A stretch of 64,000 nt of DNA. Source: Dictyobacter alpinus. Lineage in GTDB: Bacteria > Chloroflexota > Ktedonobacteria > Ktedonobacterales > Ktedonobacteraceae. Location of the stretch: positions 434,001 to 498,000 of the forward strand of contig NZ_BIFT01000002.1 of assembly GCF_003967575.1 (NCBI RefSeq). Reading direction: 5' to 3'. Below, piece by piece: positions 17,699-26,266 of this stretch (positions are counted from its first letter, which is position 1; the number at the start of each line of letters is the position of its first letter). A program made the translations under genes and the position numbers. The notes below the pieces were generated by a model. The model ran no database searches. It was given only the letters and a program-made list of their open reading frames with translations, and was not told the origin of the DNA.

Positions 17699-20230
17699 TT
17701 AGTTTCTTGCTACCTGTAGCACTATTGACTCTCCTTGCTTCAGCATACCAGTTTCAGGTCCCTTTCCTTCGCCAAAATCTGTGAGTATCAGGCGTTGGAA
17801 TGTAATTTCCCCATAGAGAACATTGAGTACTACCTCTACTTCTTTCTCAGTAGGATGGAGTGTACAATTGCCCCAGGCGTACCCGTTTGACCAGAAATAT
17901 GTTGCATCCCGTTGTGGTTGGCCAAAATATACTGCCCCTCCGTTGAGTGCCGAATAGTGGAAGCCACTAAGCGCAAGCACTGCAGCCCAGCTTGCCATGG
18001 AACGAGCATAATATGAACCACACTCCGCTTCATCAAATGGATTACGATTTCCTCCCGTATAGCGCGCTCGGACCGCAGTTATTCCACGAATACCTTCCTC
18101 AGAGAACCCCTCGTATAACATATGGGTACAGACCGTATGCTCAAAACCAGTCATGACCTCACTATAATATGGAAATGGTTGTTGGGGTCGTTCCCCATGT
18201 GGGTAGCTACACATCAGGAACGCCGCCTCATCGTTGAGAGCATAGGTGCGCATGTGGTTAGGATGCTGAGCAAGTGATTTTTGGAAATTGTAACGCATAA
18301 TACTGGATAATGTTGTTCTTACATGGCTGGGTTCAACGAGATAGCCAAGGTTACAGATGTGGGCCATCCACTGACCCACCAGTTGATCTATCAGACAGCC
18401 AGCCCCCAGCTGATACTCAGGATGTGCCAGGTTGTGTGCACCTGTACCCAGACGTAGCCCGGGTGCAATGCTTTCCTCATTCAATGGAGGGTGCACTTTT
18501 TGTTCGTAGTACTCTCCATTGTACAAATGCGTATCGATCCATTGGCTGCCTTGACTATAAAGTTTGTGGCACCGCCTGGCAAACTCAAGTTCTTTGAGGC
18601 TATAAGCCATCTCCTCGGCCGCCCGCAATGCTCCCAGATACCAGAGACCCATTTGCGGATTGGGCCCATAGTACTCCACATCCATAGTGTTATGCTGGCA
18701 CCCTTCCATTACACCATCCTGATCGGCATCCCATCCTCCTGGTTGCCAGCAAAATTCGAGAGCCTGCCGTGCTTTCGGCCACAATTTCTGTAACCAGGAA
18801 TGATCGCCAGAGAGTTGCCAATCGCGATAGAGTTTCATAATGCAGCCCATCTGTCCATCAGCAGCGGCCAATCCGTGTTCCGTTGCATGGTCCAATGGGA
18901 GATTAATACGGAAACTCATGAGGCCCGCATCATTTGTCCCATGGAGAAATTCGACTTCTCGCATTCCTTGTGCCAGCTTGCCAAACAGAAATGCGGTCGC
19001 CTGCTCATAGTTCCATACATGGGTGCAGGAACCATAACAACTTCCACTGGTATCATTACACCCTTCCCAGCCAAAGAGGTAGCCATCCTCGGTTCGAAAT
19101 GTGGTCTGGGAACGCAAGGCACTTAGATTGTAGAGGGCCGCTTCTTTGACGACGGTAGGCAACGAGCTTTCGCAGAAGGTACGCACAAAGGTTACTGTCT
19201 TGGCCTCCAGCACGGGTAATTGTTCGGCAGTACGCACAGCCACATCCCAGGCATCCTGAGAGAGGGTGGTATAATAATTGCCAATATGATTCGCATTCCT
19301 TGATTCTTTGTCATTTTCAGCCGGGATATGTGGTGTCCAGGTCTGTCGATTAGGAAAATGCCAGGTAAGTAGAAAGGTAATCGCACGTTCTTCATGGGGA
19401 GGAATATCGAGCCGTATCGCAAGTGAGCCCTGAGGATCTTCAACACCTGACGGTTCACGCTCATCCAATTGACCATCAGTTGAGAAATCATCCCAAAAAT
19501 CGAGAAGCGTATCATTCCAGCCCAGTTTCGCCCAGGCGGTACGATAGCTGACACCTTCACTTGCTGTCGTTGTTAGCGCCAGTGATCCAAATTGTTCGGC
19601 AAGTGGATGGACACCACGAGAGAAAAAATATATTCCCTGAATACTCTTTCCTCTTCGATAGTCGTTCCTATTTTGTTGAGGGGCTCCGGCAACACCATCC
19701 CAACCAACAAAGTTTTGCATGTTACCACAGATTGCGCTTGTAACAACTTCATCACTTGCATTTGTCAGAACAAAACGCAGCATAGCAACCGGGAGTCCGC
19801 TTTTTTCTGCATCGGTAGGGATGAAAGGATTAAATGCCTGAAGCCGTACGTTGACTGGCATATGAGGATCAGAGAGAAGAACCTGTCCAAAGGGATACGC
19901 TGCTTCAAATTGACAGAAACGGAAACGTGGCAGGCCTGCATTTGGTGTTGGTGTGCCATGAGGTCCTCCGTATGGAGGTTGTAAGCGACCTTCGAGTACT
20001 TTTGTGCAACTTTTACCACTTGCTGTACGTGTGTACAGGGCAAAAAAGGTATTGAGAGGAATGAAATGGTGTGATGGACGGTTCATTACTTCCCATTGGC
20101 ACAAATTTCCACGTCCGCCTAGCGCAACACTGCCAGTCCCAATTCCGCCTAGCGGAAGTGCGACACAAGTCAGTTGGTCCTGTTCATACTGTGTCAGGAC
20201 CGGCCATGTTGGAATAGTTTGCTGTACCAC
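17699..20230 (-). CDS. GH116 family glycoside hydrolase
   Basis: The 843-residue product has the two-part GH116 structure: an N-terminal beta-sandwich (GBA2_N; LPLGGIGTGSVALGGRG near residue 26) and a C-terminal (alpha/alpha)6 domain with CYGSCTHVWNYEQA and GCQHNTMDVEYYGPNPQM, the blocks that hold the nucleophile Glu and acid/base Asp in characterised members. GH116 enzymes are retaining beta-glucosidases or beta-xylosidases, including glucosylceramidase GBA2. No signal peptide is seen, so it probably works inside on imported oligosaccharides. Start is GTG 20230 behind AAAGGA. It is divergent from an AraC regulator 100 bp away. Confidence 0.9.
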   Translation of the reverse strand: MVQQTIPTWPVLTQYEQDQLTCVALPLGGIGTGSVALGGRGNLCQWEVMNRPSHHFIPLNTFFALYTRTASGKSCTKVLEGRLQPPYGGPHGTPTPNAGLPRFRFCQFEAAYPFGQVLLSDPHMPVNVRLQAFNPFIPTDAEKSGLPVAMLRFVLTNASDEVVTSAICGNMQNFVGWDGVAGAPQQNRNDYRRGKSIQGIYFFSRGVHPLAEQFGSLALTTTASEGVSYRTAWAKLGWNDTLLDFWDDFSTDGQLDEREPSGVEDPQGSLAIRLDIPPHEERAITFLLTWHFPNRQTWTPHIPAENDKESRNANHIGNYYTTLSQDAWDVAVRTAEQLPVLEAKTVTFVRTFCESSLPTVVKEAALYNLSALRSQTTFRTEDGYLFGWEGCNDTSGSCYGSCTHVWNYEQATAFLFGKLAQGMREVEFLHGTNDAGLMSFRINLPLDHATEHGLAAADGQMGCIMKLYRDWQLSGDHSWLQKLWPKARQALEFCWQPGGWDADQDGVMEGCQHNTMDVEYYGPNPQMGLWYLGALRAAEEMAYSLKELEFARRCHKLYSQGSQWIDTHLYNGEYYEQKVHPPLNEESIAPGLRLGTGAHNLAHPEYQLGAGCLIDQLVGQWMAHICNLGYLVEPSHVRTTLSSIMRYNFQKSLAQHPNHMRTYALNDEAAFLMCSYPHGERPQQPFPYYSEVMTGFEHTVCTHMLYEGFSEEGIRGITAVRARYTGGNRNPFDEAECGSYYARSMASWAAVLALSGFHYSALNGGAVYFGQPQRDATYFWSNGYAWGNCTLHPTEKEVEVVLNVLYGEITFQRLILTDFGEGKGPETGMLKQGESIVLQVARN

Positions 20231-20294
20231 TAAAAGAATCCTTTCTTCTTTGTATGACTATCCAAACCATACCGTGAAATCCGTAGAGAATCAA

Positions 20295-20323
20295 TTGCCT
20301 CTATCTGAAATGAGTGGTATAAT
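20295..20323 (+). promoter_or_regulatory. promoter of the AraC regulator
   Basis: TTGCCT (20295-20300) and TATAAT (20318-20323) are 17 bp apart. Transcription should begin near 20330, almost at the first usable ATG, so the mRNA may be leaderless. Confidence 0.7.
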
Positions 20324-20329
20324 TTGGCA

Positions 20330-21178
20330 ATGCAGCGGAAAGAGGCGCAGCAGGTCTGCTGGAGTATTTCATTGAAATCTCCCCCAAAAGTGATGATTAT
20401 CGGTACCGCAACCCACGGTGAGCAAGCATTGATGGAGCAGTATCATTCAAATGTGTGGGTGCTCCTGCTCTTTCGGTATGCAGGTGAATTGGCGGTCGAT
20501 GATTATGTGTTGCCTGTCCAACCAGGCTATTGCGGTGTCTTTCCGCCTGACGCAACGCTGACCCTTCACTACCAGGGGCGCTCAACACATCATTATGCCC
20601 ATCTTACGCTCCCTGGTGGGCGTGGTGAGCCAGAGGTTCCCATTGCCGCGATAACCGATCTGGGAACGGACTTTGCACGCTTTGAGGAGCAGTATGAAGC
20701 TGCTATTTGCGCTTATCCTGGTAGTCCCGAGCGTACAAATATGCTGCTGTGGGACCTGCTGTGGCAATTGACAGAGCGTACTCCAATTCAACAGCATGCA
20801 TCGACCACGCGCCATCCTGCCCTGCGCCGGGCACTGGAACTCATTGAGCTACGTTTGAGCGATACTATTCGTATCGCTTCACTCGCCGAGGACGTGCATA
20901 TCTCCCACCGCCAACTCTCCAACCTCTTTCACGATACGTTAGGCACAACTATTACAGGCTATATTCGCCACCGGCGCATTGAGCGTGCACAGATGTTGCT
21001 GACCCAAACCAACCAGCCAATCAAGCAGATCGCAACTGCTGTAGGCATACCCGATCTCCACCACTTCAATAAAATCATTCGTCGCGAATTAGGAGACGCA
21101 CCACGGCGTTTGCGTTCACTTCCTGCTTCCCAGGCTCATCTTTCATCAAACAGCATCTTCACACAATCCCAGCCGTAA
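20330..21178 (+). CDS. AraC family transcriptional regulator
   Basis: The protein has about 282 residues with an N-terminal cupin-like sugar-sensing half (DDYVLPVQPGYCGVFPPD) and a C-terminal double HTH: IRIASLAEDVHISHRQLSNL and IKQIATAVGIPDLHHFNKII. It is divergent from GH116 and likely controls it. The start is uncertain. ATG 20330 coincides with the predicted transcription start; ATG 20393 (MIIGTATHG) is a good alternative. The in-frame TTG at 20324 lies inside the promoter and is rejected. Confidence 0.82.
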   Translation: MQRKEAQQVCWSISLKSPPKVMIIGTATHGEQALMEQYHSNVWVLLLFRYAGELAVDDYVLPVQPGYCGVFPPDATLTLHYQGRSTHHYAHLTLPGGRGEPEVPIAAITDLGTDFARFEEQYEAAICAYPGSPERTNMLLWDLLWQLTERTPIQQHASTTRHPALRRALELIELRLSDTIRIASLAEDVHISHRQLSNLFHDTLGTTITGYIRHRRIERAQMLLTQTNQPIKQIATAVGIPDLHHFNKIIRRELGDAPRRLRSLPASQAHLSSNSIFTQSQP

Positions 21179-21583
21179 AATTCCGCTTCATTCATGAGCA
21201 TTAAAAATATGGTTTTGATACTCGTGGCCATCTCTACAGCAGTAATGACAGGCTTATTCTTTAGGCATGGTTCAAAATGAGATCGAGCCACTGTGACATT
21301 TGACGAACTTGTTGATAACAGGAAGTTGGCTTCCGACATCTGTATGGCGCAAGTTGGTTGGGGGAGGTCTCAAATGGCTTAGTGCAGGCCCAGAAAAGCT
21401 CCTGTGTAAAGAGATAGACAACAGTTCAGCATCCTGCTAGACTGTTGAAACAGCTTCAATGACAGGAAGAACTGAGCGCTCCTGACTGCTCTCGACCAAA
21501 GGAAGCACAGGATGCGAACGTGGAAGAACATGAGCGTTCCCAGAAAGCCAGTTGATGAGAAGAAGGAGGAGCGGGAGAGAACA
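21179..21583. other. intergenic containing a 64-bp dispersed repeat
   Basis: Positions 21319-21382 match 29154-29218 except for two substitutions and one extra G. No gene is recognised around either copy, which suggests remnants of the same lost gene or element end. The remainder shows nothing. Confidence 0.55.
21319..21382 (+). repeat. 64-bp dispersed repeat, copy 1
   Basis: About 62 of 65 aligned positions agree with 29154-29218. Read on the minus strand of the second copy it encodes part of a degenerate frame. Confidence 0.75.
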
Positions 21584-21915
21584 ATGCCATACGAAAAGAC
21601 GATCCAGGTAGTTCGACAGGCGTTGTCGGAAGCGCTAGTCGAGTTGGAGAAATGGTTTGAACAATCAGAAGAGAGTCACTGCTATCATCCACAAGATGGC
21701 GGCTGGTCGATCCAAGCCATTCTTGAGCATGTGACGCTGACAAACCATTACCTGCTCCTTATTATTCGTCAAGGACGAGAGAAAGCGTTGCGCCGAGCAG
21801 GGCGCGGAGAGCCCATACATGAAGGAGAGAGCGATCTGGATCGCCTAACCCCGATTGGGCATCCTGACGCTTTCCCCTGGATCAGGCCAGAGCACATGGA
21901 GCCAACGGGAGCTTC
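21584..21915 (+). pseudogene. DinB family protein, 3'-truncated
   Basis: ATG 21584 follows AGAAGGAGGAG. The protein matches the N-terminal two-thirds of a DinB-like four-helix metal-binding protein: TIQVVRQALSEALVELEKWF, HPQDGGWSIQAILEHVTLTN (with the metal-ligand His in EHV) and FPWIRPEHMEPTG. Then the frame passes into sequence antisense to the neighbouring repeat protein. The third metal ligand region is missing. The breakpoint is near 21910-21925. Confidence 0.75.
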
Positions 21916-22980
21916 CCTTACAGATGTGGGCGAGAACACGATACTCCACTTTGCGCCATCCCGGTGCACAATCAGCCCGGTCGAGACAGAGTTCTTGACG
22001 GACGCACCAACGGCCCAGATATCATTGGGTGCAACTGCCGTTATGCTACTGAGCGTCTGCTGGATACCATTTCCACTAGATGGACTGTCAACGTTACTCC
22101 AGGTCGAGCCATCCCAATGCACAATGATCGGGGCCTGTTTGGCTACCTGGTAACCAACCGCCCAGAGATTGTTCACGCCAGTACCTGTGATTGAGGTCAA
22201 CTCTCCTTCAATAAAAGGAAATGCACCAGCAGAAAGGTTGCTCCATTGCGTACCATCCCAATGGATGATATTCGTATTGGAACGTGAACTATGACCGGAG
22301 ACCACTTGCGATCCCACAGCCCAGATATTATTCGCAGACAGCGCGAAGACACCGTTCAGTACCTTTGTATTTGCAGCAGCTGGCACATTACTCCACTGCT
22401 TGCCATCCCAGTGCTCGATGAGACCCTGGAAAGGGACAATCGTATTGATATACGTTGTACCAACCGCCCAGATATTAGTGGGCGAGACAACTGCCAGGGC
22501 TTCAAGCTGACTACCATACGAGCCTTTTGGCAAACCAATGTTGGAGACCACGCTCCACTGTGTACCATTCCAGTGCTCCACGAGAGCGGTCGGATAGTCA
22601 TCGTGTGTGACAGCGGTATTCCCAACAGCCCACACATCATTTGAAGAGACTGCAGCGACAGCCTTGAGCTCACTCGAGTTCACCGAGGGACTCGGAATAA
22701 CGCTCCAGGCCGAGCCATTCCAATGTTCTGTGAGAATATGCTGCTCTAATTGAGCATCTCGATAGGAACCAACCACCCAGACATCAGTCGAGGAAATAAT
22801 GGCGATGCCACTTGCCGTGCTATTGGCAAATGTTTGAGCTGGAAATGCAGAGGTCGCCCTCTCTTTTTGCATGTTCTGACCACTTCGTGCCGCGGCACTG
22901 GCACTTGTGACAACAATAGAGAAAGTAGCGAGTAATGCGACGAGCAGCATTGAAAACAAGCCGATTCTTTTACGCATCAT
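21769..22980 (-). CDS. secreted protein with DVWAVG repeats, C-terminus replaced
   Basis: ATG 22980 (GGAGACGT before it) starts MMRKRIGLFSMLLVALLATF, a signal peptide ending near ASAAA. The mature part holds six or more repeats of about 50-60 residues built on SSxDVWAVG...EHWNGTQWSV, probably blades of a beta-propeller. Such proteins are common extracellular repeat proteins of unknown function in soil bacteria. After IVFSPTSV (about 21925) the frame reads antisense through the broken DinB gene to a stop at 21769, so about the last 45 residues are not native. Confidence 0.75.
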   Translation of the reverse strand: MMRKRIGLFSMLLVALLATFSIVVTSASAAARSGQNMQKERATSAFPAQTFANSTASGIAIISSTDVWVVGSYRDAQLEQHILTEHWNGSAWSVIPSPSVNSSELKAVAAVSSNDVWAVGNTAVTHDDYPTALVEHWNGTQWSVVSNIGLPKGSYGSQLEALAVVSPTNIWAVGTTYINTIVPFQGLIEHWDGKQWSNVPAAANTKVLNGVFALSANNIWAVGSQVVSGHSSRSNTNIIHWDGTQWSNLSAGAFPFIEGELTSITGTGVNNLWAVGYQVAKQAPIIVHWDGSTWSNVDSPSSGNGIQQTLSSITAVAPNDIWAVGASVKNSVSTGLIVHRDGAKWSIVFSPTSVREAPVGSMCSGLIQGKASGCPIGVRRSRSLSPSCMGSPRPARRNAFSRP

Positions 22981-23508
22981 ACGTCTCCATGGCAAATAAC
23001 TTGTTTGGCACCAGACAAGTTTTTCATAGGGCTACGTCCTTCATAGACACCCTATGTCCAATAAAAATATTAAGTGCGCACATATCTTCTATTGTATAAG
23101 CAACAACGACAGACTGTCAAACATTCTGTAAAGCCCAGATCCTTAGATCCTACCGGTTTTTGGATGAAAAGCCTTATGGTTTCATCTTCACGTCACGAGT
23201 CATATACTAAACCTCTATTGGTGATCCTCCGGTGCTGCCCGGCTCAAAATCTGATCAGGAAGAAATGTGGGTCAGAGCTTTTGTGCTGCCAGCAGAACCC
23301 GTTCGAGTATGTGGGTCAGGGAGAAAGTCAGTAAAGTATTTCACCATACTTTGGGCATAGATAGGCCACGCTTCATGCATCTGTAACCATCAGTTAGGCG
23401 CTTCTATCCATGAACAGTGAGAAATGTTTGCCACGTTCTCAGTTGTGTTCGATCTGTTCGTTGGTCCATCGCTAAAGTGTAGCATAAAATCCGTTGCATG
23501 CACAATCA

Positions 23509-23537
23509 TTGCACATACAACGACTTTGTGATATACT
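23509..23537 (+). promoter_or_regulatory. promoter upstream of yceI
   Basis: TTGCAC (23509-23514) and TATACT (23532-23537) have a 17-bp spacer. A 20-bp palindrome follows after three bases. Confidence 0.7.
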
Positions 23538-23540
23538 TTC

Positions 23541-23560
23541 ATAGTTGCATATGCAACTAT
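23541..23560. promoter_or_regulatory. 20-bp perfect palindromic operator
   Basis: ATAGTTGCATATGCAACTAT is self-complementary and overlaps the expected transcription start of the yceI promoter. Its length and TTGCnnnnGCAA form resemble MarR-type operators. The regulator is not identified. Confidence 0.7.
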
Positions 23561-23715
23561 ACGCCGTACAACAATCTGTAGAAAGCAGGGATTCTTCCAG
23601 GAAGTAAGGAGAAGCGCATCTAGCAGAAGGCACGTCATCTTACTTTCCGCAAGGAGAGCAAAGCCATTTTTCGTCATTGCAGATGCTTTTACACAAAATG
23701 AAAGAGGAATATACC

Positions 23716-24276
23716 ATGAGCTGGCAATTTGATCCAGGACATACCTACATTGGTTTTACAGGCCGCCATATGATGGTCGCCACTGTGCGAGGAGAGTTTG
23801 AGAAATTCACAGGAACCGTGGTCTTTGACGAACACGATCTCACACGCTCCACAATAGCTATCCAAATCGATGCGGCAAGTGTGAAGACACGCAATTCCCA
23901 ACGAGATGAGCATTTTCGTTCGGCAGATTTTTTCGATGTTGAGCATTTTCCCTTGATTACCTTTCAAAGCAAACAAGTAGTGATGACCGATGCACATCAT
24001 GGACACCTTATTGGCGATCTCACTATTCGCGGTACTACCCGAGAAGTCGTCTTAGAGGGTGAATTTGCTGGAGTAAACATGACGCCTTTCAACACCTATA
24101 CGGCCGGATTCAATTTACGAGGACAAGTGAACCGTAAGGACTGGGGCTTGAACTGGAATGCGGTAATAGCGGGTGGGGGTCTGGTTGCCAGTGATGAAAT
24201 TACTCTTGTCATTGACCTTGAACTTACCAGGCCAGTGGAAGCCGTAGCAGTTCAAACCGAAGAAAAACCAGCATAA
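23716..24276 (+). CDS. YceI family protein
   Basis: The 186-residue lipocalin-like YceI barrel reads SWQFDPGHTYIGFTGRHMMV, FEKFTGTVVFDE, IDAASVKTRNSQRDEHFRSA and FFDVEHFPLITFQS, and closes with VNRKDWGLNWN. Family members bind polyisoprenoid or amphipathic lipids. No signal peptide is present, so this is a cytoplasmic member. ATG 23716 fits the family start and has AAGAGGA before it; an ATG at 23677 is not needed. Confidence 0.9.
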   Translation: MSWQFDPGHTYIGFTGRHMMVATVRGEFEKFTGTVVFDEHDLTRSTIAIQIDAASVKTRNSQRDEHFRSADFFDVEHFPLITFQSKQVVMTDAHHGHLIGDLTIRGTTREVVLEGEFAGVNMTPFNTYTAGFNLRGQVNRKDWGLNWNAVIAGGGLVASDEITLVIDLELTRPVEAVAVQTEEKPA

Positions 24277-24371
24277 GGATATAAAAGAGGAAAGGAGCAT
24301 TTTCATAGTACAGCATCTGGAGGTACATGCCCCCCAGGAATTACGGAAAAGACTCGCCAGGACAGAATAGC

Positions 24372-24402
24372 TTGACATTGCCGTAACGTCAAACTATACA
24401 CT
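24372..24402 (+). promoter_or_regulatory. MerR-type promoter of the merR-like gene
   Basis: TTGACA (24372-24377) and TACACT (24397-24402) are 19 bp apart, the long spacing used by MerR activators. The spacer contains a diverged dyad (24377-24393) matching 14 of 17 bases of the dyads at 25933-25949 and 26198-26214. Confidence 0.7.
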
Positions 24403-24439
24403 CTCTGTAGAGAACAGAACGTTTCAAGGAGGAAGTGAC

Positions 24440-25285
24440 ATGTTTCGTATCGGCGAGTTTTCTCGAATTGCTCAGGTTTCAGGCCGTCTCCTACGGTATT
24501 ACGACGAGATTGGCTTACTCAGTCCCGAATTTACCGACCCACAAACTGGATATCGATATTATAGTGCGTACCAACTCCCCCGACTGAATCGTATTTTAGT
24601 GCTGAAAGAATTGGGCTTATCACTAGAACAGGTCGCCCGATTGCTCGATCAGCAAACGTCAACCGATGAAATTCGGGGGATGCTGACGCTACGAAAGGCC
24701 CAAATTGAGCGCACCGTTCAAGAAGAAATGGCCCGCTTTCGCGATATTGAATCTCGACTGCAACACCTCGATGGACTCCAGGTTCCCGACGTCGTCCTGA
24801 AAGCAATTCCAGCCCAGGACTATCTCTCTCTTCGAGACGTGCTGCCAGGGATGGACGCAGTACGACGGCGCGTCGAGAATATCGTCGCCGTCGTCCCGCA
24901 TCGCATCGGAAAGAGCTCCTTGAGCACGATTGCCATCGTGATTCATTCGCCCGTGTATGATCCCGAAGCAATCGATGTTGAAGTGGGATATTTGCTCACG
25001 GGAAACGTTCCAGATCGTGTCCTCTTGTCGGAGGATCACATTCTGACGCATCATACACTTCCAGCAGTAGACATGATGGCGACGATTGTGCATGCCGGTC
25101 CGGTCTCCGAAAGCCACGGGAGCTACGGCCTGCTTGCTCAGTGGCTTGAGGCAAACCAATACCTAGTCGTGGGGACGGGGCGCGAAATCCTGATGCAACT
25201 GCCTCTTCAAGGAAAAGAGGATGAAGCGGTCATGGAACTCCAACTTCCAGTGACGAAACGGGATTCCTCTGCCCATTTCCTCTGA
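24440..25285 (+). CDS. MerR family transcriptional regulator with GyrI-like effector domain
   Basis: Residues 1-70 are a MerR winged helix (RIGEFSRIAQVSGRLLRYYD, YRYYSAYQLPRLNRILVLKE), followed by the dimer coiled coil (about 80-115) and a C-terminal SOUL/GyrI-type domain of about 150 residues that in relatives binds drug-like ligands. It should twist 19-bp-spacer promoters into activity when a ligand binds. Three such promoters sharing a dyad occur within 2 kb. AAGGAGG lies before the ATG. Carbonic anhydrase and NmrA genes are the likely targets. Confidence 0.88.
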   Translation: MFRIGEFSRIAQVSGRLLRYYDEIGLLSPEFTDPQTGYRYYSAYQLPRLNRILVLKELGLSLEQVARLLDQQTSTDEIRGMLTLRKAQIERTVQEEMARFRDIESRLQHLDGLQVPDVVLKAIPAQDYLSLRDVLPGMDAVRRRVENIVAVVPHRIGKSSLSTIAIVIHSPVYDPEAIDVEVGYLLTGNVPDRVLLSEDHILTHHTLPAVDMMATIVHAGPVSESHGSYGLLAQWLEANQYLVVGTGREILMQLPLQGKEDEAVMELQLPVTKRDSSAHFL

Positions 25286-25303
25286 GTTTCGGCCCTCTAC
25301 GAG

Positions 25304-25324
25304 GTAGCCGTTGTACACGGCTAC
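25304..25324. terminator. short hairpin between convergent genes
   Basis: GTAGCCG (25304-25310) pairs with CGGCTAC (25318-25324). It sits between the stops of merR and the carbonic anhydrase gene and could end both transcripts. No U-tract is present, so the call is weak. Confidence 0.4.
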
Positions 25325-25331
25325 TCCACGA

Positions 25332-25841
25332 CTAGAGCGAATCGGGAGCGACAACGGTTTCAACAAGCCCAGTGTTCACATCATAGACCAGCCCAGAGAT
25401 ATCCCACTCGCTCGTCAAAGGGTTTGTCTTGAGCACGGCAACATCGACGGCAACCGCAGCTCGGGGATCGAGGATCGCTTTGGTCGCCAGTTCCGCCGTG
25501 TCGATTTGAAAGTAGTCGGCCAACGTGTCGGGTTTGCCTACCATGCGCGTAATTCCACACTGCGTATGATGAAGCACGATGAGGGTCATGTTGCCGGGAT
25601 TCGCTCCTATCGACAGCAGCATACTGATCGTCTGCAATGTCGCTGGCGTAACCCGACCACCAATACTACGTATGACCATCGCATCCCCAGGCTCCAGACC
25701 CAGGATGTGAGCCGGATCGACGCGTGCATCGACGCAGCTGATGATCATCGTCTTTAACGTCCCTACAGGGGGCAAGCCAGCCGTAAACTGATGTACAGCA
25801 AATTCCTGATTGCGCTTCTCCAGCATCTCAAGCGTGTTCAT
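25332..25841 (-). CDS. beta-carbonic anhydrase-like protein
   Basis: The 169-residue product has the zinc ligand blocks CVDARVDP (about residues 36-43) and HHTQCG (about 92-97), with SIGGRVT between them, as in small beta-class carbonic anhydrases. The family interconverts CO2 and bicarbonate with zinc; the short form may have another hydratase-like role. GAGGAG precedes the ATG. Its promoter (25917-25959) is identical over 43 bp to that of the divergent NmrA gene, so MerR control is likely. Confidence 0.85.
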   Translation of the reverse strand: MNTLEMLEKRNQEFAVHQFTAGLPPVGTLKTMIISCVDARVDPAHILGLEPGDAMVIRSIGGRVTPATLQTISMLLSIGANPGNMTLIVLHHTQCGITRMVGKPDTLADYFQIDTAELATKAILDPRAAVAVDVAVLKTNPLTSEWDISGLVYDVNTGLVETVVAPDSL

Positions 25842-25916
25842 GATGTTTCTCCTCTACGAATAGTTTTTTGTAGACACGAGGTACATTCCGTGTTCCGGTG
25901 ATCGTTTCACTGATCA

Positions 25917-25959
25917 CATTTGCAGTGTACAGTTTGACGTAACGTCAAAGTCAAGCCCC
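25917..25959 (-). promoter_or_regulatory. MerR-type promoter of the carbonic anhydrase gene
   Basis: On the minus strand TTGACT and TACACT are 19 bp apart with the perfect 17-bp dyad TTTGACGTTACGTCAAA (25933-25949) between them. Over-long spacing with a central dyad is the hallmark of MerR-activated promoters. Confidence 0.8.
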
Positions 25960-26187
25960 ACTTGTTCATAAAGTTGGTGCACCACCGTGATTCCTTTTCA
26001 CACGTTCTCAACACGAAGGCTTTTTGATACTCCGTCAGAGGTACAGCACATGTGGTACCAGACGTGAGCAGAGAGAGAGCGGATTTTGGGGAGAGGAGTA
26101 CCTCTTTTTGCAATCCACCTCAGCGAGGTAAAGAGGACAAAATGGTGGTTGGTGATCCACTTCCAGCGAGTTAGTGCCGCAGAAAAG

Positions 26188-26230
26188 GGGGCTTGACTTT
26201 GACGTTACGTCAAACTGTACACTGCAAATG
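26188..26230 (+). promoter_or_regulatory. MerR-type promoter of the NmrA gene pair
   Basis: TTGACT (26193-26198) and TACACT (26218-26223) with a 19-bp spacer contain the dyad at 26198-26214. Identical in 43 bases to the promoter of the opposite gene. Confidence 0.8.
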
Positions 26231-26266
26231 GAGTTACTTTACTTTCCTGAATAGGAGCGAATGTCC

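Larger units (their letters stand above)
22996..23715. other. 720-bp intergenic: promoter and operator of yceI, otherwise empty
   Basis: The right part holds the promoter and operator listed separately, then a leader of about 160 bases. In the left part the word ATGTGGGTCAG occurs twice, about 46 bp apart (near 23265 and 23310); it may be a worn element end. No coding region is supported. Confidence 0.5.
25842..26266. promoter_or_regulatory. divergent regulatory region with two identical inverted promoters
   Basis: Positions 25917-25959 (reading leftward) and 26188-26230 (reading rightward) are the same 43 bases. The 228 bp between them hold no gene I can support. Confidence 0.75.

Noticed and set aside
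25907..26113. 68-codon minus-strand frame between the two MerR-type promoters
   Set aside because: It ends inside the promoter repeat and has no start site.
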